Source of the DNA: Jatrophihabitans sp.
Lineage (GTDB): Bacteria; Actinomycetota; Actinomycetes; Mycobacteriales; Jatrophihabitantaceae
Reading direction: 5' to 3'
NCBI GenBank assembly: GCA_025924515.1
Contig: JAICIE010000005.1
Location: 1-64,000 of the forward strand
DNA: 64,000 bases
The first letter of the stretch is position 1, and every line of letters starts with the position of its first letter. The translations under genes were made by a program, and so were the position numbers. Below are positions 1 through 9,843 of the stretch, piece after piece. The notes below the pieces were generated by a model. It searched no databases. It was not told the origin of the DNA and worked only from the letters and a program-made list of their open reading frames with translations.

Positions 1-296
1 AACCGGTTCTCGAAAACCGCTACCTCATAGCTGGCGGCCGGAATTTCGGTCGAGCGGCCGTCCCGCGAGGGGCACAGCGGGCAGAGGTCTGCCGGCGGCT
101 TGTAGGTGCGGGTCTGGCGGTGCCCGGCGATCACCGCGAATTCCTGGAACAGCGGGTCGCAGCGCAACTGCGAGGAAGTCACCGCCGGCGGCAGGTCGGT
201 CCTGGCGTCCTTCGCGCTCCGGTCAGCGCCGGGTTCCCGGTCGTAATAGAACAGGTCCCGACCGTCGGCGAGAACGCTGTCGTGCCGGACCGTCAT
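1..296 (-). CDS. galT: Galactose-1-phosphate uridylyltransferase, N-terminal part (cut by window edge)
   Basis: This is the first ~98 codons of a minus-strand gene running off the left edge. The conceptual protein reads RCDPLFQEFAVIAGHRQTRTY followed by PPADLCPLCPS, the GalT N-terminal pattern with the first zinc-binding CxxC. GalT exchanges UMP between UDP-glucose and galactose-1-phosphate in the Leloir pathway. The ATG at 294-296 follows a GGAAG about 9 nt upstream. It is divergent from galK, the preceding enzyme of the pathway, so the 74-bp gap should hold both promoters. The catalytic HPH motif lies outside the window. Confidence 0.88.
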   Translation of the reverse strand, partial: MTVRHDSVLADGRDLFYYDREPGADRSAKDARTDLPPAVTSSQLRCDPLFQEFAVIAGHRQTRTYKPPADLCPLCPSRDGRSTEIPAASYEVAVFENR

Positions 297-327
297 CGGG
301 CGCTCACTTCCGTCCTCGACAATGGGT

Positions 328-337
328 ATTCGCGAAT
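328..337. promoter_or_regulatory. Short palindrome in the galT-galK divergent region
   Basis: A perfect 10-bp palindrome ATTCGCGAAT lies midway between the divergent galT and galK starts. Its position suits an operator serving both genes, for example for a LacI- or GntR-type sugar regulator, but no regulator is adjacent and a palindrome this short can occur by chance. Confidence 0.3.
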
Positions 338-370
338 CGATCAAACACCACGTCGGAAGGACGGATCACG

Positions 371-1468
<1,098 letters not shown>

Positions 1469-1518
1469 GCATCTCGTCCGACCGTTCCGGGCCGGTGGTC
1501 GACGGGAAGGATTCGGTC

Positions 1519-2568
1519 ATGTCCGATTCGACGTCCGGTGAGCTTTGCTACGTCAACCCGTCCGGCGAATACCGCCGCGACCAGAACTACATCCCCACGC
1601 GCATCACCGCGGACGGGCGAGACGGTTACCCGGTCGAGCCCGACCGCTACCGGCTCGTCGTCAGCCGTGCCTGCCCGTGGGCGAACCGTGCGATCATCGT
1701 GCGCCGGCTACTCGGCCTCGAACCGGTTCTGTCGATGGGGGTGTGCGGTCCGACCCACGACGAGCGCAGTTGGACCTTCGACCTGGATCGGGACGGGCGC
1801 GATCCCGTTTTGGGGATCGAACGACTGCAGGAGGCGTATCTCGCCCGGTTCCCCGACTACGACCGCGGCATCACGGTGCCGGCGATTGTCGAGATCGCGA
1901 GCGGACACGTGGTGACGAACGACTACGCCCAGATGACACTCGACTTGTCGACCGAGTGGCGCCGCTACCACCGTCGAGGTGCGCCGGACCTCTATCCCGA
2001 GCACTTGCGAGACGAGATGGACGAGGTCATGGAGTTTGTGTTCCGCGACGTCAACAACGGGGTCTACAAGTGCGGCTTCGCGGGAACTCAGGCCAGCTAC
2101 GAGCGCGCTTACCGGGCATTGTTCGAGCGGCTCGACTGGCTCTCGGAGCGCCTGCGCACGCGGCGTTACCTGATGGGGAATTCGATCACGGAGGCCGACG
2201 TTCGGCTATTCACCACCCTCGCCCGGTTCGACCCCGTGTACCACGGTCACTTCAAGTGCAACCGCCAGAAGTTGTCGGAGTTCCCCGTCCTGTGGGCGTA
2301 TGCGCGCGACCTGTTCCAGACCCCCGGATTCGGCGACACGATCGATTTCGTGCACATCAAGCGCCACTACTACCTGGTGCACGGAGAGATCAATCCGACG
2401 GGGATCGTCCCCGCCGGACCGGACCTGTCCAACTCGGTGACGCCGCACGGCCGCGACGAACTCGGCGGGCTCCCGTTCGGCGACGGCACCCCGCCCGGTC
2501 CTCCGGCGCCCGAGGAAGCGGTCGAGGAAGGGCACACGCCGCTCATCGTGCCGAGAAGGGCGGCCTGA
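1519..2568 (+). CDS. Glutathionyl/mycothiolyl-hydroquinone reductase (GST omega-like, YqjG/ECM4 family)
   Basis: 349-aa protein of the Xi-class GST / S-glutathionyl-hydroquinone reductase family. These enzymes use a catalytic Cys to reduce thiol-conjugated hydroquinones. The family motif ACPWANR with the nucleophilic Cys is at about residues 50-56, and an all-alpha GST C-terminal domain follows. The conserved segments NDYAQMTLDLSTEW and GNSITEADVRLF are present. In an actinobacterium the thiol is probably mycothiol (inference). An in-frame GTG exists at 1465, but the ATG at 1519 has GGAAGG 8 nt upstream and the protein aligns from there, so I prefer it. The carbonic anhydrase gene follows after 2 bp, so the two are probably cotranscribed. 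Confidence 0.85.
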   Translation: MSDSTSGELCYVNPSGEYRRDQNYIPTRITADGRDGYPVEPDRYRLVVSRACPWANRAIIVRRLLGLEPVLSMGVCGPTHDERSWTFDLDRDGRDPVLGIERLQEAYLARFPDYDRGITVPAIVEIASGHVVTNDYAQMTLDLSTEWRRYHRRGAPDLYPEHLRDEMDEVMEFVFRDVNNGVYKCGFAGTQASYERAYRALFERLDWLSERLRTRRYLMGNSITEADVRLFTTLARFDPVYHGHFKCNRQKLSEFPVLWAYARDLFQTPGFGDTIDFVHIKRHYYLVHGEINPTGIVPAGPDLSNSVTPHGRDELGGLPFGDGTPPGPPAPEEAVEEGHTPLIVPRRAA

Positions 2569-2570
2569 CG

Positions 2571-3065
2571 GTGTCCGTCCTGACCGCCATCGGGCGAGGG
2601 AACCAGGCTTATTCCGGCACGCATCCGGAGGGCATGGCGGCACAACCGCGGCAACGGTTGGCGGTCGTGACGTGCATGGACGCGCGGATCGACGTGCTAC
2701 CGGCGCTCGGCCTTGAGCTCGGTGACGCACACGTCCTGCGCAATGCCGGCGGCGTGGTAACCGACGACGTGCTGCGATCGCTGGCCATAAGCCAGCGGGC
2801 ACTCGGCACCACGGCGCTGGCGTTGATCCACCACACCCGCTGCGGAATGCTTGGTTTCGACGACACAGCGTTCCGAGCGACGCTGGCCACCTCGGGCGGT
2901 ACGCCGCCTCCCTGGGACGTCCCCGGATTCGACGATGTGCACGAAGCCGTGCGCCGGGCGGTCGCCGCGGTCCGGCAGTGTCAGTGGCTGGAATACCGCG
3001 AGGACGTGCGCGGGTTCGTGTTCGACGTCGACTCCGGCCTGTTGCAGCCGGTAGACGCCCCGTGA
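2571..3065 (+). CDS. Beta-class carbonic anhydrase
   Basis: 164-aa cytosolic zinc enzyme of the small beta-carbonic anhydrase group (Rv1284-like), interconverting CO2 and bicarbonate. The first zinc ligand and the Asp/Arg dyad are in CMDARID near residues 35-41. The second and third ligands are in HHTRCGM near 86-92; relatives usually have Asp where this protein has Arg. The C-terminal RGFVFDVDSG is family-typical. The GTG start at 2571 sits 2 bp after the reductase stop, with GAGAAGGG upstream, indicating translational coupling. A strong hairpin follows directly. The start codon is the only uncertain point. Confidence 0.88.
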   Translation: MSVLTAIGRGNQAYSGTHPEGMAAQPRQRLAVVTCMDARIDVLPALGLELGDAHVLRNAGGVVTDDVLRSLAISQRALGTTALALIHHTRCGMLGFDDTAFRATLATSGGTPPPWDVPGFDDVHEAVRRAVAAVRQCQWLEYREDVRGFVFDVDSGLLQPVDAP

Positions 3066-3074
3066 CATCAAAGA

Positions 3075-3100
3075 AAGGCGGCGGGATCCCCCGCCGCCTT
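3075..3100. terminator. Bidirectional hairpin terminator
   Basis: A perfect 11-bp inverted repeat (arm AAGGCGGCGGG) with a 4-nt loop separates the carbonic anhydrase gene from the convergent lsr2. The A/T pairs at the stem base give a short A tract on one side and a T tract on the other, so it can terminate in both directions. Confidence 0.8.
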
Positions 3101-3113
3101 CCCTGAATCCGAC

Positions 3114-3473
3114 TCAGCCCTGGTGTGCGGACTCGAACGCCTCGATGACGGACGAGGCGATGCGACCGCGCTCCGACACCGAGTACCCGTTCTCGGCCGC
3201 CCACGCCCGGATCGCGCCGAGATCGCGCTTGTTGCTCCCCGAATTGCCCCGCGCAGAGCGCCCACTCGGGCGCCGACGGGTGGCACCGCCGCCTCGGGTC
3301 CGGCGGGCGGCCTTGACATAAGGCCGCATCGCCTTCTCGAAGGCTTGGTAATTCTTGCGACTCAGCTCGATCTCGTATCCGGCGCCCTCCCACGAGAACG
3401 ACACGGTCTTGTCGCCCGGGGAACCGTCCAGATCGTCGACCAGCATCTCTTGGACCACAGTTTTCTTCGCCAT
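3114..3473 (-). CDS. lsr2: Nucleoid-associated protein Lsr2
   Basis: 119-aa H-NS-like xenogeneic silencer that bridges DNA and binds AT-rich minor grooves. The N-terminal dimerisation domain begins MAKKTVVQEMLVDDLDGS. The C-terminal winged-helix part contains IRAWAAENGYSVSERGRI, whose RGR tripeptide inserts into the minor groove. A basic Gly/Arg/Ser linker joins them. The ORF is open upstream to 3617, but the ATG at 3473 starts exactly where Lsr2 proteins start. It is monocistronic, convergent with the carbonic anhydrase gene across a terminator and divergent from the FAD oxidoreductase. Confidence 0.95.
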   Translation of the reverse strand: MAKKTVVQEMLVDDLDGSPGDKTVSFSWEGAGYEIELSRKNYQAFEKAMRPYVKAARRTRGGGATRRRPSGRSARGNSGSNKRDLGAIRAWAAENGYSVSERGRIASSVIEAFESAHQG

Positions 3474-3664
3474 ACGCTCATTGAACCACGGCCTAACAAG
3501 GAATGCGTAGAGAGAGGTCGGTTTCCACTCCTGCGGACGTACTTTCGCCCCATTCGGACCGCCGCAGCCGCCCCTGCACCGGTAATACAACTGTCGCGAC
3601 GGCCCTTTGGACTGCATATCCCGCGGACGGCTCGGGAGGCTTCAGTACCGTGCCGTCAAAGACG

Positions 3665-4951
3665 ATGAGGAGGCTGAGGTTGCACTCGAACGCGGACGTC
3701 GTTGTGGTAGGCGCGGGGCTCGCCGGTTTGGCGGCAGCGCGGGATCTCTGTGCAGCCGGGTTAGACACCGTTGTTCTGGAAGGTTCCGATTCCCCGGGAG
3801 GGCGGGTGCGCACCGACCGCGTCGACGGCTTGCTGCTCGACCGCGGCTTCCAGATCTTCCTATCCGCCTATCCGCAGGCTGCACGAGTATGGGACCTGGC
3901 CGCACTGAGATTGCGCGCGTTCGACGCCGGCCTCATGGTCTGCCACGGTCGCGGCCGCCACCTGGTCGGTGATCCGCGCCGCCTGCCCGCCGCCACCCTC
4001 TCCACCGCGAGCCTGCCGATTGGCTCGCCGCGCGAGAAAGTCGCGCTGGCGCGCTTTCTCTTGGCGTCCGCCTACGCGCCGGCGCGCGCGATCAAGCATG
4101 GCGAGGACGTCAGCCTCGGCGATGCGCTGCGGCGCCGCGGACTGACCGGACCGCTCGGGGTCGGCGTTCTCGGCACGTTTCTCGCCGGCGTCCTCGGCGG
4201 GGAGGAGATGCGCACGTCGGCGCGCTACACCCGACTCGTGATGCGGTGTTTCGTCCGCGGCGACGCCGCCGTGCCGGCGCTGGGAATGCAAGCGCTCCCG
4301 GACCAGCTCGCGGCGGCGCTACCGCACGGCGTCCTCTCTTGCAATGCGCGCGTGCGCAAGGTCACTACGGCGGGAGGCGGAGCGCACGTACAGACGGAAA
4401 ACGGTAGCGTCCGCGCACGGTCGGTGATCGTGGCCGCCGATCCGGTTACGGCGGCGGAACTTATCGGCATCCCGTCGCCGCGAATGCGGGGGCTCACGAC
4501 CTATTACCACCTCGCCCCTGACTCACCGACAACTCGGGCGCTCCTGCACATAGACGCAGCTCGCCGCGGGCCGATCGTCAATACGATCGTCCTCACGAAC
4601 GCGGCTCCCCTGTATGCGCCGGGCCGCCATCTCGTGGCATCGACCGTGCTGGGGGCCGATGCTTCGCAAGAGTCGGAGGTGCGGCGACATGCCGGCCTTA
4701 TCTACGGCGTCGGCACCGGCTCCTGGGAACACGTGCACACGTACCGCATTCCGTCCGCGCTGCCGGACCTGCCCGGCGGCGCTCCGCTGATGAAGCCGGT
4801 CGACCTCGGCAACGGCATCTTCGTCGCCGGCGACCACCGTGACACCCCGTCCATTCAGGGCGCAGTGGTGTCCGGACGCCGAGCCGCCGCAGCGGTGCTG
4901 CGGCGGCTGGCGAACCCTGGTTCCGCCGACCGTCAGGCCGCGAGGGCCTGA
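3665..4951 (+). CDS. FAD-dependent amine-oxidase-like oxidoreductase
   Basis: About 428 aa with an N-terminal Rossmann FAD motif VVVGAGLAGLAAARDL and an acidic strand end VVLEGSDSPGGRVRTD, typical of the amine oxidase / phytoene desaturase / protoporphyrinogen oxidase superfamily. The C-terminal FAD-binding stretch GIFVAGDHRDTPSIQGAVVSG is also present. The substrate cannot be told from sequence. The ATG at 3665 lacks a clear Shine-Dalgarno, and a GTG 15 nt upstream is possible. Its 3' end overlaps the convergent MFS gene by 19 bp. Confidence 0.8.
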   Translation: MRRLRLHSNADVVVVGAGLAGLAAARDLCAAGLDTVVLEGSDSPGGRVRTDRVDGLLLDRGFQIFLSAYPQAARVWDLAALRLRAFDAGLMVCHGRGRHLVGDPRRLPAATLSTASLPIGSPREKVALARFLLASAYAPARAIKHGEDVSLGDALRRRGLTGPLGVGVLGTFLAGVLGGEEMRTSARYTRLVMRCFVRGDAAVPALGMQALPDQLAAALPHGVLSCNARVRKVTTAGGGAHVQTENGSVRARSVIVAADPVTAAELIGIPSPRMRGLTTYYHLAPDSPTTRALLHIDAARRGPIVNTIVLTNAAPLYAPGRHLVASTVLGADASQESEVRRHAGLIYGVGTGSWEHVHTYRIPSALPDLPGGAPLMKPVDLGNGIFVAGDHRDTPSIQGAVVSGRRAAAAVLRRLANPGSADRQAARA

Positions 4952-6678
4952 CGCTGCTCGACCTGCTGGGACTGATCGCCATGCACGTATTTCCGTCCGC
5001 GCAGCAGCGAGGCCGTCGCACCGATCAGCGACATCGCGATCGCCATCAGGAAGACGATGACCAACCCGTTGTGGAACGGCTGCGAGATCAGGTGCGGGAA
5101 GAACTCGCGTCCGGTGAGCGTCGTCCGGTCGGCCGCCGGGAGCTGGGCGATCGCCCGCGGTCCGAGCAGCGTCTGGATCGGGTTGTAGCCGAGGAAGGCG
5201 GCGAACAAGCTGCCTACCGGCGGCTGGTTCGCAACGGCCTGGGCGAGCCCCGTCGGAACGTGGTGGGAGGTCAGGCCGGTACGCAACGTCTGCGGCAGCG
5301 TGGCCGCGAGCCCGGCAATCATGAGGGAGAAGAAGACTCCGATCGACAGCGACGACCCGGCGTTGAAGAAGGTGCCGCGCATGCCCGACGCGGCGCCGCG
5401 CTGATCGGCAGGAACGCTGTTCATGATCGCTGTCGTGTTCGGCGACGAGAAGAGTCCCGAGCCGATGCCGTTCAGGACCAACAGTCCGGCGAAGGCCCAA
5501 TAGCTGAAGTCGGTGGGCAGCAGCATGAGGCCGAGGAAGCTCAGCGCTACCAGGACGAGCCCGCCGGTGGCGAAGGCCCGCGCACCGAAGCGGTCGGAGA
5601 GGGCTCCGGAGATGGGGCCGGCCACCAGGAACGACACGGTCAGCGGCAGGAGATAGATCCCGGCCCACAGCGGAGTGTGCTCGAACGCGTAGCCGTGCAG
5701 GGGCAACCAGATGCCCTGCAGCCAAATGATCAGTATGAACTGCAGGCCGCCGCGCGCCACGGAAGCAAGAAGTCCCGCCAGGTTCCCCGCCCAGAACGGC
5801 CGGATGCGGAACAGGCGCATGGCGAACATCGGCTCCGGAACCTTCGTCTCCACGACGCAGAACGCGGCCAGCAGGACGGTGCCGCCGATCAGACCGGCTA
5901 GGACCAGCGGGCTCGTCCAGCCCATGGTGTGTCCCCCATAGGGCTGGATGCCGTAGGTGATTGCGACCAGCAATGCGGTGAGCCCGATCGCGAACAGCGA
6001 GTTCCCCCACCAGTCCACCTTCGCCGGACGGCGCTCGCTGAGCTCGTGCAGGCTGAGGTAGGACCAGAGGGTGCCCAGCACGCCGAAGGGCACGGAGACG
6101 AAGAAGATGAGCCGCCAGTCGACCTCGGACAGCAGACCGCCCACGATGAGACCGATGAAGGATCCGGCGATGGCAGCCACCTGGTTGATCCCCAGGGCCA
6201 TGCCGCGGCGCTCGACCGGAAAGGCGTCGGTGAGGATCGCGGTCGAGTTGGCGAACAGCATGGCCGCCCCCACGCCTTGCACCAGCCGCCAGATGATCAG
6301 CCACAGCGCCCCGTCGCCGCCGTGCAGGGGGTCCAGCGCGAGCGCGACCGAACCTGCGGTGAAGACGACGAACCCGGAGTTGTAGATCTTCACCCGTCCG
6401 TACATGTCGCCCAGTCGGCCCAGGCTGACCACCAGGACGGCGGTGACGACGAGAAAGCCCATGAGCGTCCACAGCAGGTAGCTGACGTTGCCCGGCGCCA
6501 GCGGGTTGAGCCGTATCCCGCGGAAGATTGCCGGCAGCGAGATCACCACGATCGAGGAGTTGATCGTCGCCATCAGCACGCCGAGCGTGGTGTTGGACAG
6601 TGCGACCCACTTGTAGCGCGGGTGATCCTTGTCGAAGCCGATCGTGCGGCGCTCGGGAGCTGCGGTCGGAGCCGTCAC
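4933..6678 (-). CDS. MFS multidrug exporter, DHA2 family (14 TM)
   Basis: 581-aa proton-driven drug:H+ antiporter-like membrane protein. The start is hydrophilic, then TM1 carries the family pattern TTLGVLMATINSSIVVISLP. Motif A-like GRLGDMYGRV and motif C-like GINQVAAIAGSFIGLIVGGLL are visible, and the many hydrophobic segments fit 14 TMs. The GTG start at 6678 has a GGAGGGC 4-5 nt upstream. An operator-like dyad sits just beyond that ribosome-binding site, so drug-responsive repression is likely, but no regulator gene is adjacent. Its 3' end overlaps the convergent FAD oxidoreductase by 19 bp. Confidence 0.88.
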   Translation of the reverse strand: MTAPTAAPERRTIGFDKDHPRYKWVALSNTTLGVLMATINSSIVVISLPAIFRGIRLNPLAPGNVSYLLWTLMGFLVVTAVLVVSLGRLGDMYGRVKIYNSGFVVFTAGSVALALDPLHGGDGALWLIIWRLVQGVGAAMLFANSTAILTDAFPVERRGMALGINQVAAIAGSFIGLIVGGLLSEVDWRLIFFVSVPFGVLGTLWSYLSLHELSERRPAKVDWWGNSLFAIGLTALLVAITYGIQPYGGHTMGWTSPLVLAGLIGGTVLLAAFCVVETKVPEPMFAMRLFRIRPFWAGNLAGLLASVARGGLQFILIIWLQGIWLPLHGYAFEHTPLWAGIYLLPLTVSFLVAGPISGALSDRFGARAFATGGLVLVALSFLGLMLLPTDFSYWAFAGLLVLNGIGSGLFSSPNTTAIMNSVPADQRGAASGMRGTFFNAGSSLSIGVFFSLMIAGLAATLPQTLRTGLTSHHVPTGLAQAVANQPPVGSLFAAFLGYNPIQTLLGPRAIAQLPAADRTTLTGREFFPHLISQPFHNGLVIVFLMAIAMSLIGATASLLRGRKYVHGDQSQQVEQRQALAA

Positions 6679-6693
6679 GCGGTGCCCTCCAAG

Positions 6694-6722
6694 GTATTAC
6701 TCGTTAGCCTAACTAACAATAC
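6694..6722 (-). promoter_or_regulatory. 29-bp operator-like dyad upstream of the DHA2 exporter
   Basis: The sequence has a perfect inner dyad GTTAG-C-CTAAC at 6703-6713 and a second pair of arms, GTATT at 6694-6698 and AATAC at 6718-6722, around the same centre (6708). It is an AT-rich island 16 nt before the GTG start. TTAG-CTAA dyads of this form are typical of MarR/TetR-type regulators of efflux pumps. Confidence 0.7.
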
Positions 6723-7137
6723 CCAGAAGCGAGGACGTATTCCCCGCCGTCCCAGAACATCCCGGGCCGTCCGCGAGCAACGACGGGCTCGCCGGGCCCC
6801 AGCCGAGATTGGCGGGTTCCCCTCTCATCAGGAGCAGCGCCGCCAATCCTGCCGGGGCCGTCGACCAGCACGGCCCGGTCGACCCCCAGCGGCGTGACAG
6901 CGGGCTCCACCCGACCCCCAGCTCGCCGCCACTGGTGGCCGGCGGCGACTCAGGGCCCGCTGAGCCTCTCCTCGCTCCCGATCATCCAGCGGTCAGGGTA
7001 GATCCAGTTCGGGACGGGAGCACGGACGTCGTCGGCAACAGCGCAGACTTCCCGCGTCTTCCAGGACCACCCCAAGGAGACCTGATGACCATCAGCCCAG
7101 ATAGGACCACCGACGTCGTTGCGTCTGAGCCACGGCC
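6723..7137. other. Intergenic stretch without a supported gene
   Basis: 415 bp between the exporter operator and the SDR gene. Two short minus-strand frames (6713-6910 and 6950-7141) share one phase but are split by a stop and resemble no family I recognise. No RNA gene, repeat or terminator is evident; it may hold a decayed gene. Confidence 0.4.
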
Positions 7138-7884
7138 TCACCGCGGCCAGCCGGGCTCACGGCGGGAATTGATCACGAGATTCTGCACGAACGTGTCCGG
7201 CGGAAGCGTGATCATGAATTCGATGGCCGACGCAACGGTGTCCGCGTCCATCATCACCTCATCGGAGAGGTGCCACTGCTCCATCATCGGAGTGTTCATC
7301 GCGCTCGGCATCAATCCGTGAATGCGGACCGGCCAGTGGTACTCGTAAGCCTCGCGCTGCATCACCTCGGTGAGCTTCGCCAGCGCCGCCTTCGACGAGT
7401 TGTAGGCGCCGGCGTCGGTGCCGACGGTGATAGCCGAGATCGAGATGACGTTGACGATGTCGGCCGGACGGGACCGCTCGCCGGCGGCGACAACCCGGCG
7501 CAGGAATGCGCGGCTGGTGAACAGCGGACCTGACTGGTTCACGCCGATCACTTGATGCCACTGCTCGTCGCTGAGGTCGAGCAGCGACGCGCCGCGGTCG
7601 GTACCGGCATTGTTGATCAAGCAGTCGAAGGTGTCGCCGAATTGGTCGAACAACTCGTCGAACGCCTGGTCGACATTCACCGAGTCGGTGACGTCGAGCT
7701 GTACGGCCAGTGCCGCACCACCCGCCTGCTCGATCAGCGAGACGGTGTCCTTGGCGGCGTCCGCGCGTACGTCGGCCACGACGACGCGGACTCCGCGACC
7801 GGCGAGTCGCAGTGAGGTGGCGCGTCCGAGACCGCTGCCACCTCCGGTGATCAGAGCGGTGCGCGCGGCGAGGGGTGGTCCCAT
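7138..7884 (-). CDS. Short-chain dehydrogenase/reductase
   Basis: Classical SDR of 248 aa, cytosolic, NAD(P)-dependent. The cofactor motif TGGGSGLG is near residues 14-21, NNAG near 91-94, the catalytic Ser lies in VISISA, and Tyr and Lys are in AYNSSKAAL near 158-166. The adenine-binding position reads VVADVRAD, with Asp after beta-2, which favours NAD over NADP (inference). The substrate is unknown. The ATG at 7884 is the first codon in frame and has a G-rich stretch upstream. It is isolated between two intergenic gaps. Confidence 0.85.
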   Translation of the reverse strand: MGPPLAARTALITGGGSGLGRATSLRLAGRGVRVVVADVRADAAKDTVSLIEQAGGAALAVQLDVTDSVNVDQAFDELFDQFGDTFDCLINNAGTDRGASLLDLSDEQWHQVIGVNQSGPLFTSRAFLRRVVAAGERSRPADIVNVISISAITVGTDAGAYNSSKAALAKLTEVMQREAYEYHWPVRIHGLMPSAMNTPMMEQWHLSDEVMMDADTVASAIEFMITLPPDTFVQNLVINSRREPGWPR

Positions 7885-8048
7885 GCGGTCACCCCACCAT
7901 GAGGACGGTCAGGGGGTCGAGCCGACCCGCCGTCTCTGAGCGAGCGTGCGGAGGCTCCTCCCGCCCTGACCACCGGCCCGGACCTGCGCCTCGCCGACAT
8001 ACCCGCTGAGCTGAGCGTCACAGCAGTCGGGACTATGCGCCGATGGCC

Positions 8049-8054
8049 TAACCT
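8049..8054 (+). promoter_or_regulatory. -10 hexamer TAACCT upstream of the MgtE-N/CBS gene
   Basis: TAACCT places a probable transcription start near 8061, giving a ~23-nt leader that holds GAGGGG before the GTG at 8084. Unlike most promoters noted here this would be a leadered transcript. No clear -35 was identified. Confidence 0.4.
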
Positions 8055-8083
8055 CTTGTCGTGACGTCGCGAGGGGATCGGCC

Positions 8084-9340
8084 GTGAGCTCGGCGACGCG
8101 CGTCTTCATCGCGCGCCTCGCCGGCATCGGTGTTTTCGACCCCAACGGCGACCAACTCGGTCGAGTGCGCGACGCGGTGACCTCGCTGCGGGTCGACCGC
8201 CAGCCGCCCCGCGTCCTCGGGCTCGTCGTCGAGATCCAGCCGCGGCACCGGGTGTTCGTTCCGATGGGACGGTTGACCCGCATCGAGCCGGACCAGGTGG
8301 TCCTGTCCTCGGGCACCATCAACATGAAGCGATTCGAGCGACGGGTCAACGAGATCCTCGTCCTCGCCGAACTCCTGGATCGAACGGTCACCGTCCGCGA
8401 GGGCGGAAAGCGGGCGACCGTCGTCGACGCCGGGATGGAGCAGAGCCGCACGCGCGACTGGGTGATAACCCGCCTGGCGGTGCGGACCCCGGGCGCCAGG
8501 CTGGCGCGCCGCCGCGGTCAGCTGTTCCAGGTGGAGTGGGGCGAGGTGGACGGCCTCGCCCTGCCCGAACAGAACCAGGGCACCAACGCCCTGCTCTCGA
8601 CATTGTCGGACATGCGGCCGGCGGACGTGGCCAGTGCGCTTCTGGACATGCCGCAGAAGCGGCGCCTCGAAGTGGTCAAGGCGCTCGACGACGAGCGGCT
8701 GGCCGACATCATGCAGGAGCTCCCCGAGGACGATCAGGTCAAGATCTTCGCTGCGCTGCCCGACGAGCGGGCCGCGGACGTCCTCGAGGCAATGGACGAC
8801 GACGACGCCGCCGACCTGCTCGGGGAGATGTCCGCCGCCGACCAGCAGCGGCTTCTGCAACTGATGGAGCCCGACGAGGCCGAACCCGTGCGCCGGCTGA
8901 TGAGCTACGCCGACTACACGGCAGGAGGCCTGATGACCTCCGAACCGGTGGTCATGCTGCCTGACGCGACGGTGGCCGAGGCGCTCGCCCGCGTGCGCAA
9001 CCCCGAACTGTCCCCCGCGATCGCCGCCCAGGTCTTCGTCGTGCGGCCGCCGCAGGCCACTCCCACGGGACGATTCCTCGGCACGGCGCACCTGCAGGCA
9101 TTGCTTCGCGAGCCGCCGCACGCTCTCGTGAGCGGCATGGTCGAGAAGGACACCGGGGCGCTGCGTCCGGACACGCCGATCGACCAGGTGACGCGGCACC
9201 TGGCGACCTACAACCTCGTCGCAGCCCCCGTCGTCGACGAGCATGATCGGCTGCTCGGCGCGGTGTCTGTCGACGACGTCCTCGATCACCTTCTGCCGGA
9301 GGGGTGGCGCGACGGCGACCGGGTCGGCAGCCGTGGCTGA
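8084..9340 (+). CDS. Soluble MgtE N-domain/CBS protein with PRC-barrel-like N-terminus
   Basis: 418 aa without membrane segments. Residues ~1-170 form two PRC-barrel-like stretches (GVFDPNGDQLGRVRDAVTSL is typical). Residues ~170-290 are MgtE N-terminal superhelix repeats (SALLDMPQKRRLEVVKALDD, ELPEDDQVKIFAALP). Residues ~290-410 are a CBS pair starting at MTSEPVVMLPDATVAEAL. It lacks the MgtE Mg2+ channel, so it is probably a regulatory or scaffolding protein, not a transporter. Homologues accompany the DUF1003 gene and mrp near sigE in mycobacteria (Rv1232c-type order). The GTG start has GAGGGG upstream, and the 3' end overlaps the DUF1003 gene. Confidence 0.83.
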   Translation: MSSATRVFIARLAGIGVFDPNGDQLGRVRDAVTSLRVDRQPPRVLGLVVEIQPRHRVFVPMGRLTRIEPDQVVLSSGTINMKRFERRVNEILVLAELLDRTVTVREGGKRATVVDAGMEQSRTRDWVITRLAVRTPGARLARRRGQLFQVEWGEVDGLALPEQNQGTNALLSTLSDMRPADVASALLDMPQKRRLEVVKALDDERLADIMQELPEDDQVKIFAALPDERAADVLEAMDDDDAADLLGEMSAADQQRLLQLMEPDEAEPVRRLMSYADYTAGGLMTSEPVVMLPDATVAEALARVRNPELSPAIAAQVFVVRPPQATPTGRFLGTAHLQALLREPPHALVSGMVEKDTGALRPDTPIDQVTRHLATYNLVAAPVVDEHDRLLGAVSVDDVLDHLLPEGWRDGDRVGSRG

Positions 9341-9824
9341 GCCGAGGATCCGGCTGGACCAGCCGAAGGTCGAGCGGCGACCGCGGCTGCGAATGGATCC
9401 CGACGCCTTCGGGCGGCTCACCGAGCGGATAGCGCGCTTCCTCGGGACCGGCCGCTACCTGTTGTTCCAGACGGTGGTCGTCGTCGTCTGGATCTTGTGG
9501 AACACGACCGCGCCGCACCATTGGCGTTTCGACCCGTGGGCCCCGACAAAATTCATCTTCCTGACGCTGATCTTGTCCTTGCAGGCCTCCTACTCCGCGC
9601 CGCTGATCCTCCTGGCGCAGAACCGGCAGGACGACCGCGACCGGGTCAACCTCGAGGCCGACCGCGACGAAGCCCGCCAGTCGAAGGCCGATCTCGAGTA
9701 CCTGGCGCGGGAGCTCGCCGCGATCCGGATGGCGCTCGGCGAGGTCGCGACCCGTGACTTCCTCCGCTCCGAACTGGCGCGGGTGGAGGCGGCGCGGGAG
9801 CGCGAGGAGGAGCGCGTCGACTGA
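9333..9824 (+). CDS. DUF1003 membrane protein
   Basis: 163-aa protein with two hydrophobic helices (FQTVVVVVWILWN and FIFLTLILSLQASYSAPLILLAQ) joined by a short loop, then a long charged helix (residues ~105-163) that is probably a cytoplasmic coiled coil. The pattern SLQASYSAPLILLAQNRQDDRDR is the DUF1003 hallmark. The function is unknown; the family is commonly beside the MgtE-N/CBS protein, which suggests a complex (inference). The GTG at 9333 overlaps the upstream TGA by 8 bp, so translation is coupled. Confidence 0.85.
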   Translation: MAEPRIRLDQPKVERRPRLRMDPDAFGRLTERIARFLGTGRYLLFQTVVVVVWILWNTTAPHHWRFDPWAPTKFIFLTLILSLQASYSAPLILLAQNRQDDRDRVNLEADRDEARQSKADLEYLARELAAIRMALGEVATRDFLRSELARVEAAREREEERVD

Positions 9825-9843
9825 CTCCCGGGCGCAGCGCGGC

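Noticed and set aside
4523-6610. A 695-codon minus-strand open frame inside the exporter
   Set aside because: It is a shifted frame of the DHA2 exporter, which has convincing TM and motif content.
6713-7141. Two short minus-strand frames in the same phase
   Set aside because: They are separated by a stop, lack ribosome-binding sites, and match no family; a decayed gene cannot be proved.
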